Positions 46,959-58,700 of a stretch of 64,000 nucleotides of DNA are shown here, piece after piece. The notes beneath the pieces are model-generated. The model ran no database searches and was not told the DNA's origin. It saw only the letters and a list, made by a program, of their open reading frames with translations. The translations under genes and the position numbers were made by a program. How positions within the stretch are numbered: position 1 is the first letter of the stretch; each line of letters begins with the position of its first letter. This DNA is from Halictus rubicundus (Eukaryota; Arthropoda; Insecta; Hymenoptera; Halictidae), in NCBI RefSeq assembly GCF_050948215.1, contig NC_135150.1:17401943-17465942 (forward strand). The letters are read 5' to 3'.

Positions 46959-47045
46959 CAGTCTCGGGATATACCCCGCGGTAATGGGGATAATTCCGCG
47001 ACGTTTATCATCCAGGCCTTGGCGACATAAACAGAGAAATCACTG
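46959..47045. mobile_element. MITE family II, short copy (87 bp)
   Basis: TA (46957-46958 and 47046-47047) flanks CAGTCTCGGGATATACCCCG and ...ACAGAGAAATCACTG. The core 'ataattccgcgacgtttatcatccaggcc' is intact. It sits immediately beside the TA of the preceding transposon end. Confidence 0.87.
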
Positions 47046-47047
47046 TA

Positions 47048-48041
47048 TCAGTTTACTGTACAGTTTACTCCACCATATGTCCAAACGTTCGTCAAGAACG
47101 ACGGTAACTCTTCAACGAAAATCAGGATATAAAATTAAAGAATACAGACCGGAAGTGTTCGATATCGAAGATTTGCTTGCCAAGAAAATGGCAGTCAGTT
47201 TAATCGAACGTTCGGCAGCACGCAGCTTCCAGGCACGGAACAAATTCCCGGCTGATCAGATAACAGGATCTCTGAACGCGACGGGATTACCAGTTTTCCG
47301 ACGACAATGTAACCCGTCCCGTGGATACGGCTAAACGGGCTTAGGGGATTAATCTTTAGTAGTCAATTTAGTAGGTGGCAGAAGTTAGATAAAGTCCGGC
47401 GCTTTCGCAGGCTGCTCGGGCTGACGCGACGCGACTCGACGCGACTCGACGCGACTCGACTCGGCGTCGCGGCGACGACGGCCGAGGACCACCCTCGTGT
47501 TACCTAAGCTAACAATAATTTAATCACGTTCAATAGCGGCCCGCGATTGTTACGCCAAGATTAGAATTGAAGGCGGACTTAATTCGTACGACGACGTCTG
47601 CGGACCATGGCCAACATTCCTCGACAATTACCGTTTCTACGCGACGATAAGGGTTCGTAAACACTGCTCTCTAGCCCTGTCCCGGTGAAATCTTCGCCGG
47701 AATTTTGGGGGCTATGAAACGGGGGTAGTTTATCTCATTGACGGCCTGCGGCTTCGATTTTGGGAACTCTCTGCTCGGGGATGCTACTGTGATGGAATGA
47801 ACAAGAGACGTTATCCAATTACCAGCCAGTGTCAGCACATTAGCGTGACTTTGATCATTAGTAACTTTAATGGGATGTTAGAGCTATTCGAGAAGCTCTG
47901 TAGATGAACATGTCAAGTCTACATTTTTGAAAAAGTGGAGATTTCCTGGTCGATGTCCTAACACTAGATTGCCGGAACGAGTCAATTTTTACGATTTTAT
48001 TTCTATTTATTTTATATGTAGAAAAGCTTAATTAATTTGTT
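47048..48041. other. Unique DNA with a 10 bp minisatellite
   Basis: GCGACTCGAC-type units repeat at 47423-47464. No gene supported. Confidence 0.45.
47423..47464. repeat. 10 bp minisatellite (GCGACTCGAC)n
   Basis: About four units of GCGACTCGAC, with a GACGC start. Confidence 0.9.
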
Positions 48042-48284
48042 TCAACACTTTGACTGCCAAACTAGAAACCTCCAAAATTCTATAAAATCAAAGCCAGTTG
48101 TTTAATGAAATAAAAATTGAAAAAAATTAAATGTATGATATCGAGTAGTCCTCCAACTTTCTTGGATTTTACAGATCCTAATCAAATTTGGTATAGTGAA
48201 TATATTAACGTAAAAATTCATTTTAAAACCTGGACAAATAATTCCGCCACCCAGATATGGGTGACATGGCAGTCAACATGTTAA
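48042..48284. repeat. MITE-like repeat with TTGACTGCCA ends, copy 2 (243 bp)
   Basis: Left end TCAACACTTTGACTGCCAAA, right end ATGGCAGTCAACATGTTAA, imperfect inverted termini. The interior matches 4950-5212 in the same orientation. Confidence 0.82.
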
Positions 48285-48633
48285 ATGGGAGTTAGCATGC
48301 AATTTTATTCATATAGATATTGTGAAACGGAAAGTTTAAGTCTTACAAGCACCACAATTTTTTTTTAATTGTTGACTAGATTTGTTGACCAGTTCAGGTA
48401 AAACAAAAGTAACTGTTAAAAATTCCTTACTTTGTCTTAAAATTGCCAGTTGTTTATCGCATAATTAGAATAAAGGTAAAAGAGTGCTAGCTAGAGATGA
48501 AGCGCACCTTGGGGTGAAGAGTTCAAAGAAATTTCTAATTATGTCTTAGAAGATCCAACCCCTCGTCTTATAATAACTCAATCAGGTTTTAAGTAAAGAG
48601 CCGGATTAAAATGAGAGTAATCCTTACGGAGGA

Positions 48634-48666
48634 TACATATGGGTGACATGGCAATCAACGTGTTAA
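48634..48666. repeat. Right-end fragment of the TTGACTGCCA repeat
   Basis: ACATATGGGTGACATGGCAA then TCAACGTGTTAA matches the last 33 bp of the element at 48042-48284. Confidence 0.65.
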
Positions 48667-50357
48667 ACATATGTTGGTTTTGAAAGACAATTAGGTGAAA
48701 CTCAAGTAGCACCTTGTAGAAGTTGTTGAACTTCTACTTAGACTTTGGACCGTTGGATTTCACAAAAACGCCATCGTTCCCTTTGAAAGATCGTAATTTT
48801 ACCCCGGTACCTTTCAAATTAATAAAAAGAATCCACGAGGAATTTCCGCGCCATTTAATTTCCATCGAAAAGCTTTATTGCATCTTCGATAGTTTCGAAA
48901 CAATCTTCGTATAAAACTCCCGGTAGCCCTTCTGATACCGGGCCGGGTAAGTTTCGCATGAATCGGCTGCCGTTCGACGCTGCGGATCAGCGATCTGCTG
49001 GCGATTTTTTCGCCGGGCACTACGGCCGGAAAAAGAATGAAAGAAAATCGGCGAGTGTCCGGAGCGGTTCGAGCGTGAGCCTCTGCAGGATCCCCCCCCC
49101 CCCCCCCCGGTATTCAGCGAGATAATCTCGGCCGTTGGCCCCGCAACTTATTGTTCCTTTCATCGTCTAGCGATAATTAGGGGCGTAATATCGGCGCCGA
49201 TATCGCTTATCGTGGAAATGATCCCGACAATGAGCGATTTATGGGACTGCGCGGGCTCGGACAGAGTCGCTCGACGGCACCGATCACCACCGGGGGCCGG
49301 GCATAAAAGATCCTCATACAGAGCCCCGTGTCCATTGTATCGCGTGCCTCCAGAGACAAAGACCGATTACCGTGGGCGGCGGGCGGGTGACTTCGCGGGA
49401 AATATTATTCCCGGTGATGAAAATGCCGGGGTCCGCCATTGTGCCCGGTTGCCGGACGCGCAAATGAAAAAATGGAAAAAACCCGGTGTTGTGCACCTCT
49501 TCCGGCGACCGTTCCTCCTCTCCCCCGCTCATCGGTTATCGTTTGTAATACTTCGTCTCGGTTAGGCCACGAAGTCCACCGCACGCGGGAGAAAGAAGGA
49601 ACGCGCGCGCGGAGAGATAGAGGAAAGATGGCGGTGATCGTTCGAGGGGAAGTGAAAGGGGAGGGACTCGGTTCCTCCCGTAACGCAGTAAATCGATTTC
49701 CTATTATCAAGCCATTCTTCCCTATAAAGGAACCGAGTAGATAGATTATCCGCGGCATTATCAAACCGTTCTTTTTTTTATGGCCGGCCGTAATGGGTCC
49801 CCGGAACCAATGACACGCTCCATTCTTCGGCCTTCTCGCAGCAACGTGACTGCGCGCTATCTCCGGCCTGAAAGGACACCACGCGTCACGCATAGGCGTA
49901 AACACCGTTCACAGTCGATCCTCTCGTTTGATGGGGGAATCGTGACTGGAGGGGTCGCTGGTAATTAGTTTGTTCGCCGATGATCCTGGAGTCTCGGTCT
50001 GATGAACGAGGGTTCGCCTGATCACTTTCTCCCGTGGTGCGGCACCGTTTCTGCTTCGTTCGGCCTTGAAATTCAGACCTCCTTCAATTTTATATTACTA
50101 TCAGGAACGATTAACAACAAACCTATCGACGCTTGTATACCTATTCCTACTTTGCGAGGACAGAATGACCGGTCCTTAAAAAATGTTATTGTTAATATAA
50201 TTTCACGTGGATAATAGTCAATTTGTTGCTGAATGAATTAGTGGACGAACAACTTCCGTAAAATGACGATAAAAATTTATTTTTATTAAAAAATAAAACG
50301 AGAAATATGTACTGAAACACACATTGTACACACACTTTAAGAAAAATCGTAAAGATA
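48667..50357. other. Unique DNA, no gene recognised
   Basis: C run of 17 at 49092-49108. CpG-rich from about 48960 to 50000 with composition-driven frames. Confidence 0.4.
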
Positions 50358-50635
50358 CATGGAACTCTCGTTAAGAGTCAGTTGCGCGGTTCTGGCGACT
50401 GACTCTTAAACGAAATCTGAGGTTCTCGCCGAGCTTCGCATTTGAAATACACAGGCCACGCTGGAAACCTAAGAGTCACATCCATCTATAAGTCATAAGC
50501 CTATGACTACTAACCGATAGTGACAAGGAGACTGAGAAAATATCTTTATCCGATACAATGTTGCACGTAGAACTCCTTAGAACACTTAGACTCCAAATCG
50601 TAAGGTTGGCACTGACTCGTAACGAGAATTCACTG
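50358..50635. mobile_element. MITE family I, copy 3 (278 bp, internal deletion)
   Basis: TA-flanked (50356-50357 and 50636-50637). The left end is eroded (CATGGAACTCTCGTTAAGAG); the right end is the complement of CAGTGAATTCTCGTTACGAG. Lacks about 41 bp present at 16656-16974 between the GTTGCACGTAGAA and GACTCCAAATCGTAAGG segments. Confidence 0.9.
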
Positions 50636-50813
50636 TATAGTGGCGTACAGTACTTAAGAGGTTAATTATCGCTATATTTGAAACTCGCAGGGTTCGAAAA
50701 AATCCAGTCGACGAGGGAACCATGCAAGTTCTGGACTACTTCAAGCTCAGTGTCCATTTCCTTTTCAAATTATAATTTCTCGATTCTGTAGGTCCCACAA
50801 AAAGTACCAAAAA
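50636..50813. repeat. Arm of an inverted repeat pair (partner at 41975-42151)
   Basis: TATAGTGGCGTACAGTACTT through TATAATTTCTCGATTCTGTA is the reverse complement of 41975-42151 with scattered mismatches. Confidence 0.88.
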
Positions 50814-51929
50814 GCCGAAATAACGAAAATTGTGTTAATATCGTCTAGTACACAAATCCACCTAGCTTGGCAGAAGGGTGAAGTCGTTTGATCCAGTTAC
50901 AAAAATGTTTTTCTGATGTAAAGTGTGTGCCGTTAATTACGAGACTGTGAATAATAAAAATACGGATTAATATTAGAATAGAGAGGATTAATATTAGAAC
51001 GAGCGAACGATGTATGGGGGTTTGATGGGGGTCGGCTTTTAGGAGGAGCATCGTGGGCGGCGTGGAAAGGACAATTCATCGTTTCGATCGAGTGAAAAAT
51101 TCGGTCGGGGTGATCGAGGCTTCAAATCCGGGCGATGTTCGCGGCCTGGCGTGAAATTACGGGGACCGTTCTTTCCCGTTGGAACGGCTCGGGATCATCC
51201 CCTCTGACCTCTAGTCACTACATTAAGCTTATCCGTCAGGGCGTCCCTTCCCGACGAAACGTCTTCGGCGCGTTGCGTCGGGCGAAATCGACGAGAGACA
51301 CGCGTACCAGTCCTCGAACAGTTCATTGAACGCGGGATCGTTTCACCTCGAGCAACCACCGACCATTGCGGCCTGTTCAACCAGCAAAACATGTAGATAG
51401 TCCTCGACGGGAGAGATCCCATCCCTTTGCCGATGCGCACGGAAGGAGGATCCTCCGTGGAAAAAGGGAAACGCGAAGTCGCGCCGGGAGACTCGAGGAA
51501 AATTTTCTAACAAAGCGCAGCTCGCCGGAGTTCTCCTCCGCGTCTGTTTGAACGTCGGACCGGTTAAATATTTAGAAAGGACTCAACATCGGTATAAATT
51601 GTACCGGGGCTCCGGTCGTCGCGGAAACTTTGTCCTTTTTCTAATTGACCTAATAGACCCTGTCGAGAACTATGTCCCTCGGATTTAACAGTCGCGATGT
51701 TCCACGAACGAGATACATTTTTAATCGTGGTGCAGCAGCGCGATCTCGATTTTATAACGTTATTTAAATACCAGACTGGTGGATTTTTATGCGAAACGAA
51801 AGTTCTCTGAGTCAATTACAGGAAGCACACGCCAGACAGTAATTTTGTTCTCTACTTAATCATTTTAATAAGACGAGAGGACCGTATCGATGTCTTCAAA
51901 TTTTTATTAACCTGTCCAACGTTATAAAA
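50814..51929. other. Unique DNA, no gene recognised
   Basis: Mixed composition; small frames with no known domain. Confidence 0.4.
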
Positions 51930-51973
51930 TACACCCATTCACTTTTGTCATTAATTTATAAAATCCGCAGTCT
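51930..51973. repeat. MITE family III, right-end fragment
   Basis: ACTTTTGTCATTAATTTATAAAATCCGCAGTCT matches the right terminus of the family; no left end was found. Confidence 0.6.
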
Positions 51974-52971
51974 GTCAATTGTGGATAAAGCGGCCACATT
52001 ATTTTATGCAACGCGGCACTGGCCGTGACAATTTAATTCGTGCGAGAATTAAGGTGATTTTAACGCGAATAATAGTAACGGCAGCGATATGTCACCGAAC
52101 GCGTAATAAAATGTTTGGAAAAGTGACAGCGCTTGCCCATGTTTCTCTGTCGCGTTTACAATTAACGTCTTGAGTCTCCGATTTCCGCAAACACGGATTC
52201 CCCGGCAGCACAATAGGCGGTATCAACTTGGTTTATTAGCAGCCCATTAACGAACGGCGCGGCAACGCGCTGTCGCAGGCCGCGCGTACCTTTTGTAATT
52301 CTGTTTAAACAAACGGCGGCCACCGTGCCGCGTGAAATATGCTTGATGGCGGGTCCGTCATTCAGGCTGCTTTCAGCGAATTAATTTCAACGGGATTTCA
52401 TTCGGCCGGCGAGACATTTAAACGACCGGCAATCGGTGAAACGTGGACATAATTTAAAACAATGTTACTTTTGTCCGCGAATCACCGGCCGACGTTATAA
52501 CCGGGGAATCTATCGTCGGGAACAGCGTTACCAGTCGCCAATCTAGTTGGACAAATTTCCAAATTGGCCGATTTTGGCGCGTTTATTAATCGGTGTATTC
52601 GGACCCGTTCCGGATATGAATAATACTCACGTTTCAGCAAAATTAACTAGTTTTTCATAATGAAACGATATATTTCAAGCTGCTCGCGGTGTTAATTAAA
52701 TGTGCAGTGCTTACAGAAAATATTCGAAAACTAAAAAGTGCCAATTAAAAGCACGAATGAAATTAAACTCTTTTCATTCGGCAACAAAAATATTTTAATT
52801 TATAGAGGAACATGATATGATATGAATTTATTAAGGTTTGATTGTCTTAATCGTCGTTTTTAGGAATGATTAGCTGTTCAGTGTTAATGTGTTATAATTT
52901 CGTAGAATCGTGCGAAAATAAATCTAATGTCATTTTAAAGGTTGAAGTCTCTACTTTTATAGTCCATCATT
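51974..52971. other. Unique DNA, no gene recognised
   Basis: AT-rich, few frames; nothing recognised. Confidence 0.4.
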
Positions 52972-53170
52972 AGACTGCGGATCTTTATGCAAAATAAAAA
53001 TTGTTTGCATCGATTACAAGAAATGGAAACTAAGTAGAATGTTATTTCTTCACTTGCTAATTTTAATGGACTAGAAATAGTACATTGACATTTTAGATTT
53101 TCTGAATTTTCCTACAATTTCAAATTTTGTCTACCCAATTTTGTTATAAATGCATAAAGATTCGCAGTCT
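52972..53170. mobile_element. MITE family III, best-preserved copy (199 bp)
   Basis: Left end AGACTGCGGATCTTTATGCA, right end TGCATAAAGATTCGCAGTCT, so the termini are inverted over 20 bp with one mismatch. Interior GCATCGATTACAAGAAATGG resembles the inner element of repeat family IV. Confidence 0.9.
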
Positions 53171-53628
53171 TCATTTTTGCCTGACTAGGACAATTATGTA
53201 TAATAAATGGGGAATTGAAAATACGTTAGCTATTCGAAATGATGCTACAAATTGAAACATCTCTAGAAACAAAAGTTTCGTTCCTGGCTGAATCTACCAC
53301 AGAATTTTGGGATTAAAGTTTTCTCTTTAGGACGATACCCTAAAGCCGCTTTCTCAGTTGTTGCAGACCTTTTTCGGCAACTCGCAACAAAAGTTGAGAT
53401 ACAATGATCACCAAAATGATTTCTGCCTATCTAGGTTGACTGTTCGGAACATTGTTCGTCGGTCGATTAATCGTACGCGGCGATCCACAGACCCTCGGCT
53501 CCTGTGGAACGATAAATCGACCAACCGTGGGCGCGCGTTTGCTCCCATTCTTCGAGCGTGTCACGCGCGATTTTGATTTTCGCTGCTCGACGTACCGTCG
53601 CGCGCGCCACGTATTGAATAACATTCCT

Positions 53629-53679
<51 letters not shown>

Positions 53680-54613
53680 GGAAACCGAGTTACGCTTATA
53701 AATTTCCTCTCATAAACTCGTCGGTCGAGTCTTTCGTGTTCTATTCCCCGGCGGGTCTCTCTTTCATCCCGAAAACGGGTCAACAAGTTTTATGTCGTTT
53801 ACTTTGTTTACACGTTCCCGGGGCCGTGGAGCGAGCTGTGCGCGACTCAAAAATCGAATTCCCCAGACAGATTCGTTTATGAAAGCCAATCTGCCCGCGA
53901 ACGGGAACGTTTCTTTGCTCCCGTCGCGTCGGCGGGTACGCGACGCTGCTCGCTGTTCCTGCCATTATTCGACGCCACCGGGGACGATTTAGGTATGGCG
54001 CTCGTTCTACAACTAATCAATTGCACAAACAACCATGCACTCGCGGGAACTCCGCTCGCTGATTCGTTCCAATTTTGTTCGCAGTCGTTCGGCGAGCCCT
54101 TCGGCGCCGCTCGTATTCGTTCGCGACACTTTCCTGGCTACTCCGATTCAGAACTTTGCAAAAAACAATTTTGCTATATTTTCTTTAAATATAATAAAAT
54201 TGGATTTGTTCCAATTCGCAAAAATAACGAAGTAATCATATTTTCATAGACCGATAAAGAACAATTTAAATATTACCGCACAGACCATTATTTTCAGTAA
54301 ATCTTAATTGCTGCTAATTTTTTGCTATGACAAAAACGAAGAAGATGTCCAAAAATATCGAACCCCCAATTACAAATAGTCACTATTTTTCAAAATGACG
54401 AAGTATTCTATCGATGTTTACTATTTTTTACAATGATAAAGTATTTTATTGATTCTGGCTTGAACCATAGCGACATTCATTCTAATGAAAAAGCTGCTCC
54501 ATTTTTCTCGGGACAAACTAGTATGACAAACAGTTTTGTCACAGTTGCGACGGGTTTATAGTCAAAAAGAACACTCCAGCTTCAAATATCCCATCATATT
54601 TGTGATAATATTA
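53171..54613. other. Unique DNA with a long (GA)n tract
   Basis: Perfect (AG)n at 53632-53677. Frames overlapping it are repeat translations. No gene supported. Confidence 0.4.
53632..53677. repeat. (AG)n microsatellite
   Basis: Uninterrupted AG dinucleotides over 46 bp. Confidence 0.97.
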
Positions 54614-55699
54614 GCGGGAACCATAAGTAATCAATTATTTTGAAATCTAAAATAAATTTTGCAGTAAATTCAAGTTTTTATTTCTTAATTTATTATATAA
54701 TATCCATCATTATCATGGACAGTTTCGTGCGGTAAAATTTCCCATTGCAATTCTTTGATTTTTTCCTGAGTGAGTTTCGCTGTATGGGCCCGGGCATTGT
54801 TAATTTGGAGTATTACACCTTTTCTGTGGACTAAAGATGCCCTCTTTTTCAATTGTTCTGAATACAGCCGTTGTAATTGCTGACAATAGAACTCAGCAGT
54901 AACTGTTTCTCCAGGTTTCAGCAACTCAAAGTGAATTATGCCACGACAGTCCCACCAAATGCACAGTAACACCTTTCTAAGCGATAAGCTAGGTTTAGGG
55001 GTTGATATTGCGATTTGATTTGCAGAAAGCCATTGCTTGGAACGCTTTATGTTATCATAAAGAATCAATTTTTCGTCTCCGGTAACGATTCTGCTAAGAA
55101 ATGGATCTCTACGAAATCTGGATAGCAATGAAGTGAAAATTCATCGACGAATATTCTTGTTGGTCTCAGATAATTGATGCGGTACCCATATTCCTTATAT
55201 GCCTTTTCCATTTCGTGTAAGTGCCTTTGTATAGTTGACCATGTGGAGTCAAGGCTTCTCGATAGTTCCTGTATACTTAATTTCGGATCAGTTTCCACTA
55301 GAGATTTTAGGGTGTCATTATCAAATTCAACTGGTCGTCCACTTCGAGGCCTGTCAGAAAGATCATAATCACCAACAGCAAACCTTCTGAACCAACGTTG
55401 ACACTTGTTGACCTTCGATACATCTCCATAAACGTCGCAAATTTTCTTTGTTGTTACCGTTGCATTAAATGCCGCATGAAAATGAAAAAGTATGCAATGA
55501 CGAATATGACCCTCGGAAGGTACGGACACCGCCATTTTATTACAGGGTTGCAAAAAAGAAATGATACTTTTTAGAATATTTTGAACACAGGCTGCTTTAC
55601 CGAAAACTGTAAAAGAATACGTGTGTCCTCTTCAACGATCGGTACAGAACTAAAGGCAAAACAAATTCTTTGCAAATAATTGATTACTTATGGGTACCC
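54614..55699 (-). mobile_element. Mariner-family element, longest copy B (1,086 bp)
   Basis: TA (54612-54613 and 55700-55701) flanks inverted ends: left ACCATAAGTAATCAATTATT, right complement of GGGTACCCATAAGTAATCAA. Contains most of a minus-strand transposase. A full mariner is about 1.3 kb, so about 0.2 kb is missing, mainly at the transposase C-terminus. Confidence 0.95.
54685..55535 (-). pseudogene. Mariner transposase, frameshifted and C-terminally deleted
   Basis: Starts at ATG 55535 (MAVSVPSEGHIRHC). The two HTH parts are clear (KVNKCQRWFRRFAVGDYDLS; DRPRSGRP; IQELSRSLDSTWSTIQRHLH). A frameshift near 55150-55200 moves the frame into LLSRFRRDPFLSRIVTGDEK, holding the first catalytic Asp, then VLLCIWWDCRGIIHFELL. 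The second catalytic site reads INNARAH where active mariners have HDNARPH, so Asp is replaced by Asn. After EILPH the frame jumps to the element's end, losing the third Asp. Three independent lesions make it inactive. Confidence 0.95.
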
Positions 55700-55701
55700 T
55701 A

Positions 55702-58700
55702 AAAAAGTACATCAGTATTTTCATTTGCAGAAGTCAGTGAAACACCAACAAACATTTCCATAATAATTTATTTGAATCTTTCAATAGCCTGTCGAAGACG
55801 AGCATCTCTCTTGCGAGAGAAAAATGTCCAGAAAGCGTAACTCTAGATCTCTGCGCGCAGCTAAAAAGAAGAGAACAGGTAGATCGTGTTAGCCGCAGGT
55901 ATCGTCGTCTGAGCGCGGTATTCCTGCGGGCAGAGTGTGCGTCGGTCGACACTGGAACATGGATCTCGGAAACGAACTTTTTCATCGGAGGTTTAAGTTC
56001 TGACGCGGGCTCGATGTGACATGTTTCCAGGCGGATGGGTCGCCGGGCCGAGTGTCGGGCCGGTCTTGTAGTATTCGGTTTATTGATACACCGGCGAGGA
56101 TCGTGATCCGGTTCCCGGGCCGCCTCTCCACCTTGTCTGGTCGAATGTTAATTACTGTTGACACGCCGCGACGACGCGAGCGTCCATGTCGTTTCGGGGA
56201 ACGGGAACAATTTTAAGCATTGTAGCTTTCACGGTACAGGGCACGCCGGTTGTAGGGATCGTCGTGGATCGTTCCCTCGATCGATCAATAACCTATGGAC
56301 TGTGGGTCTGGATTGTATAGAAAGTGGTCGGCCGAATAATATGCGACGCGAAGCGGCGCGACGCGGAGCGGCGCTAGTCCCGACACGGCGCGGCGAAGTT
56401 GCGTTGTCCTTTTTCGTTGTTTCATCTACATATTTTGCCGTCCGCATTCATAATTTTCGCCGGCCGGTATCTGTGTTGGTGGGTCGCACGCGACACAGAG
56501 AGCGAATTGAGAGAGAGAGAGAGAAGCGGAGAGGAGAGAACGACCGCTCGTTGCGCGGCGGCTTCAATTCATTCAAAATTATCTGCTTCCTTCCTGACCC
56601 TTTCTCTGCCGCCGGGAGACAGAGCAACTTGTGTGCGCCACATTTTGAGAGAATTATGCGCGTTCACGTCCGCGCGGGTTAATGCAGACCGAGCGGCGAG
56701 GCGGCAAAGCGAAATATGAAGCATATTTTTCGGTCCGCCACTTTCAACGGAAAATTATAGTGCTTGGTAATTAGAGCTTGTTCAAATTCCTTTCACCCAC
56801 GGACTCCCCGCGACGCCGAGAGGACCGAGAGAGCCCCGACTACCGAAAACTGGCGTTCTCACTTCAAAACGCGCTCGTAATAACAGCAAACGCTGAAGAT
56901 TTACGTTTGCACCGGCGCGCGCGCGTATTCTGTTTGCAGCGACACAAAGCAACGAGCCTCTCGTCTGTTTCACCGTATTTCTGATGTCGGCTAAAGGACT
57001 CTTCAACCACGTCGCCTGCTCGAAGACCGGTTCACCGAAGCGGCCCGAACGACTCTCGAAAGACTTTTCTCGTTTCCTCCTTCACGTTCATTTAATTAAC
57101 ATAATACAATGCTTTTCGGCTATGTCGAACATATGGAAAGAGTCGCTGTTATCCTTGTAACACTCCACAAATACACTCGGAATTTATTCAAGCACGTAGG
57201 CATTATAGCATCGAAAATCCAGCATGACGCCATCGGGCGTCATCGGCGCTGACGGTGTAAACTAGTCTCTCGTGAAACATTTTATCGATACCAGGGCTAT
57301 TAGTGCGGAATTTCCAGGGCTTCTGCTTAGTCCTTTGAATTCGATCTTCCAAATTAAATGAAGAAACCTAATGCATTACAATATTGAATGTTCCTAATTG
57401 AAAGTACGGCATGCAGGATTGGGTTATTAATTAAAATCGTAATGTTGAATATTGTCGTTGTAATCTGTCAACTACAAAGGCTGGCATGCTCTTATTATTT
57501 TTGTGCAGTCTTTTTGATTTAATTTGGACGGATTTTCAAAGGCTAATAGAGATACTCAAACAATCCAGAAACGATAAAAGAGACTGCACAAAAATAATAA
57601 TACAGAATTCAATTGTATTCATCTCCTAAAATATGCTTTGCTTATTGTATAAGTTCATCCTGTCTGTAAAGCTCCATTACTTACAATTTCGGTGCAATAA
57701 TCGCTCGGTAACTAATTCAGCATGCTACGCGTTTACCATGCGTTTACAACCAGAAACTTGTTTCACAATTATCGATCATTTAAAAATACGTCTTCGGCGA
57801 TCGCAAGAGAATGTCGAGCAAAGGCTTTCGGACAATAAAAGGCATGCGTGTAAATTATCGGAGCAGGCTAGCCGTGGTCCGACCGGCCGGCAACAGGTGA
57901 GAGGAGATATTGATATTACAATTCGTAAACTCCGTCAGGGTGAAAGATTTATGTTGCGGTGCACGTTCCCCGTTTCACTGGCCGGAGTCGGCCGGACTCT
58001 CTGGCAGATCCTTGCCGCGGAACCGGCGCGGTGCCGTGCCACGGATCAATACCCTAAATCCCGGCTACAGAAACGCAGTTGTTCCCGTCCCTCGGAGCTG
58101 CCCCAGTGACAGCGTGTCTTTCGGAACTGTCTCCAGCAACGACTCCGCAAGTTAACTAGACACAACCACTTGTTGGCCCTGGCTCGGCTACGGTCAGGAC
58201 TAATTCTCCAAGTCGGGCGTTCGGCTCCTCGATCCTGCGGAATCAGTTTCGACGCGACGCCGCCGAGCCGAGAGTCCCGGTCCCCGAAAACTTTGTTCTC
58301 GAGTGGCTGGACCAGGTCTTGGTCCAAGAAGTCGCCCCCTCTCCACATCGGGAAAATAAACTGCGCCGTTCGTACGACACGTGCGAATTTCCGACGGAAG
58401 TTCCGCTAATCCTTTCGCCCTTCAATTTCTAATGCCTCGACTATACTTTCAGCTTCTTGTCGATCGAGCTTTGTAGAGATTAATTTCGGGGCAGGGAAAA
58501 ATGCACTTGTTGTAAAGCGGAGAAACTAATCTGTGAGTCCACGGTAGTTTTAGTAATTACAAATACAATGGTTAAACTGCGGAGAGTCACCTGAACTGGC
58601 TTTGATGTTTACGAGACTTTCAAAAGAAATGCTGAGGTCTGTTTTAAGCCAATGTTCAAGTGTGAAAAGATTTTTTGGGGAAAAAACAAATTCGGTACGT

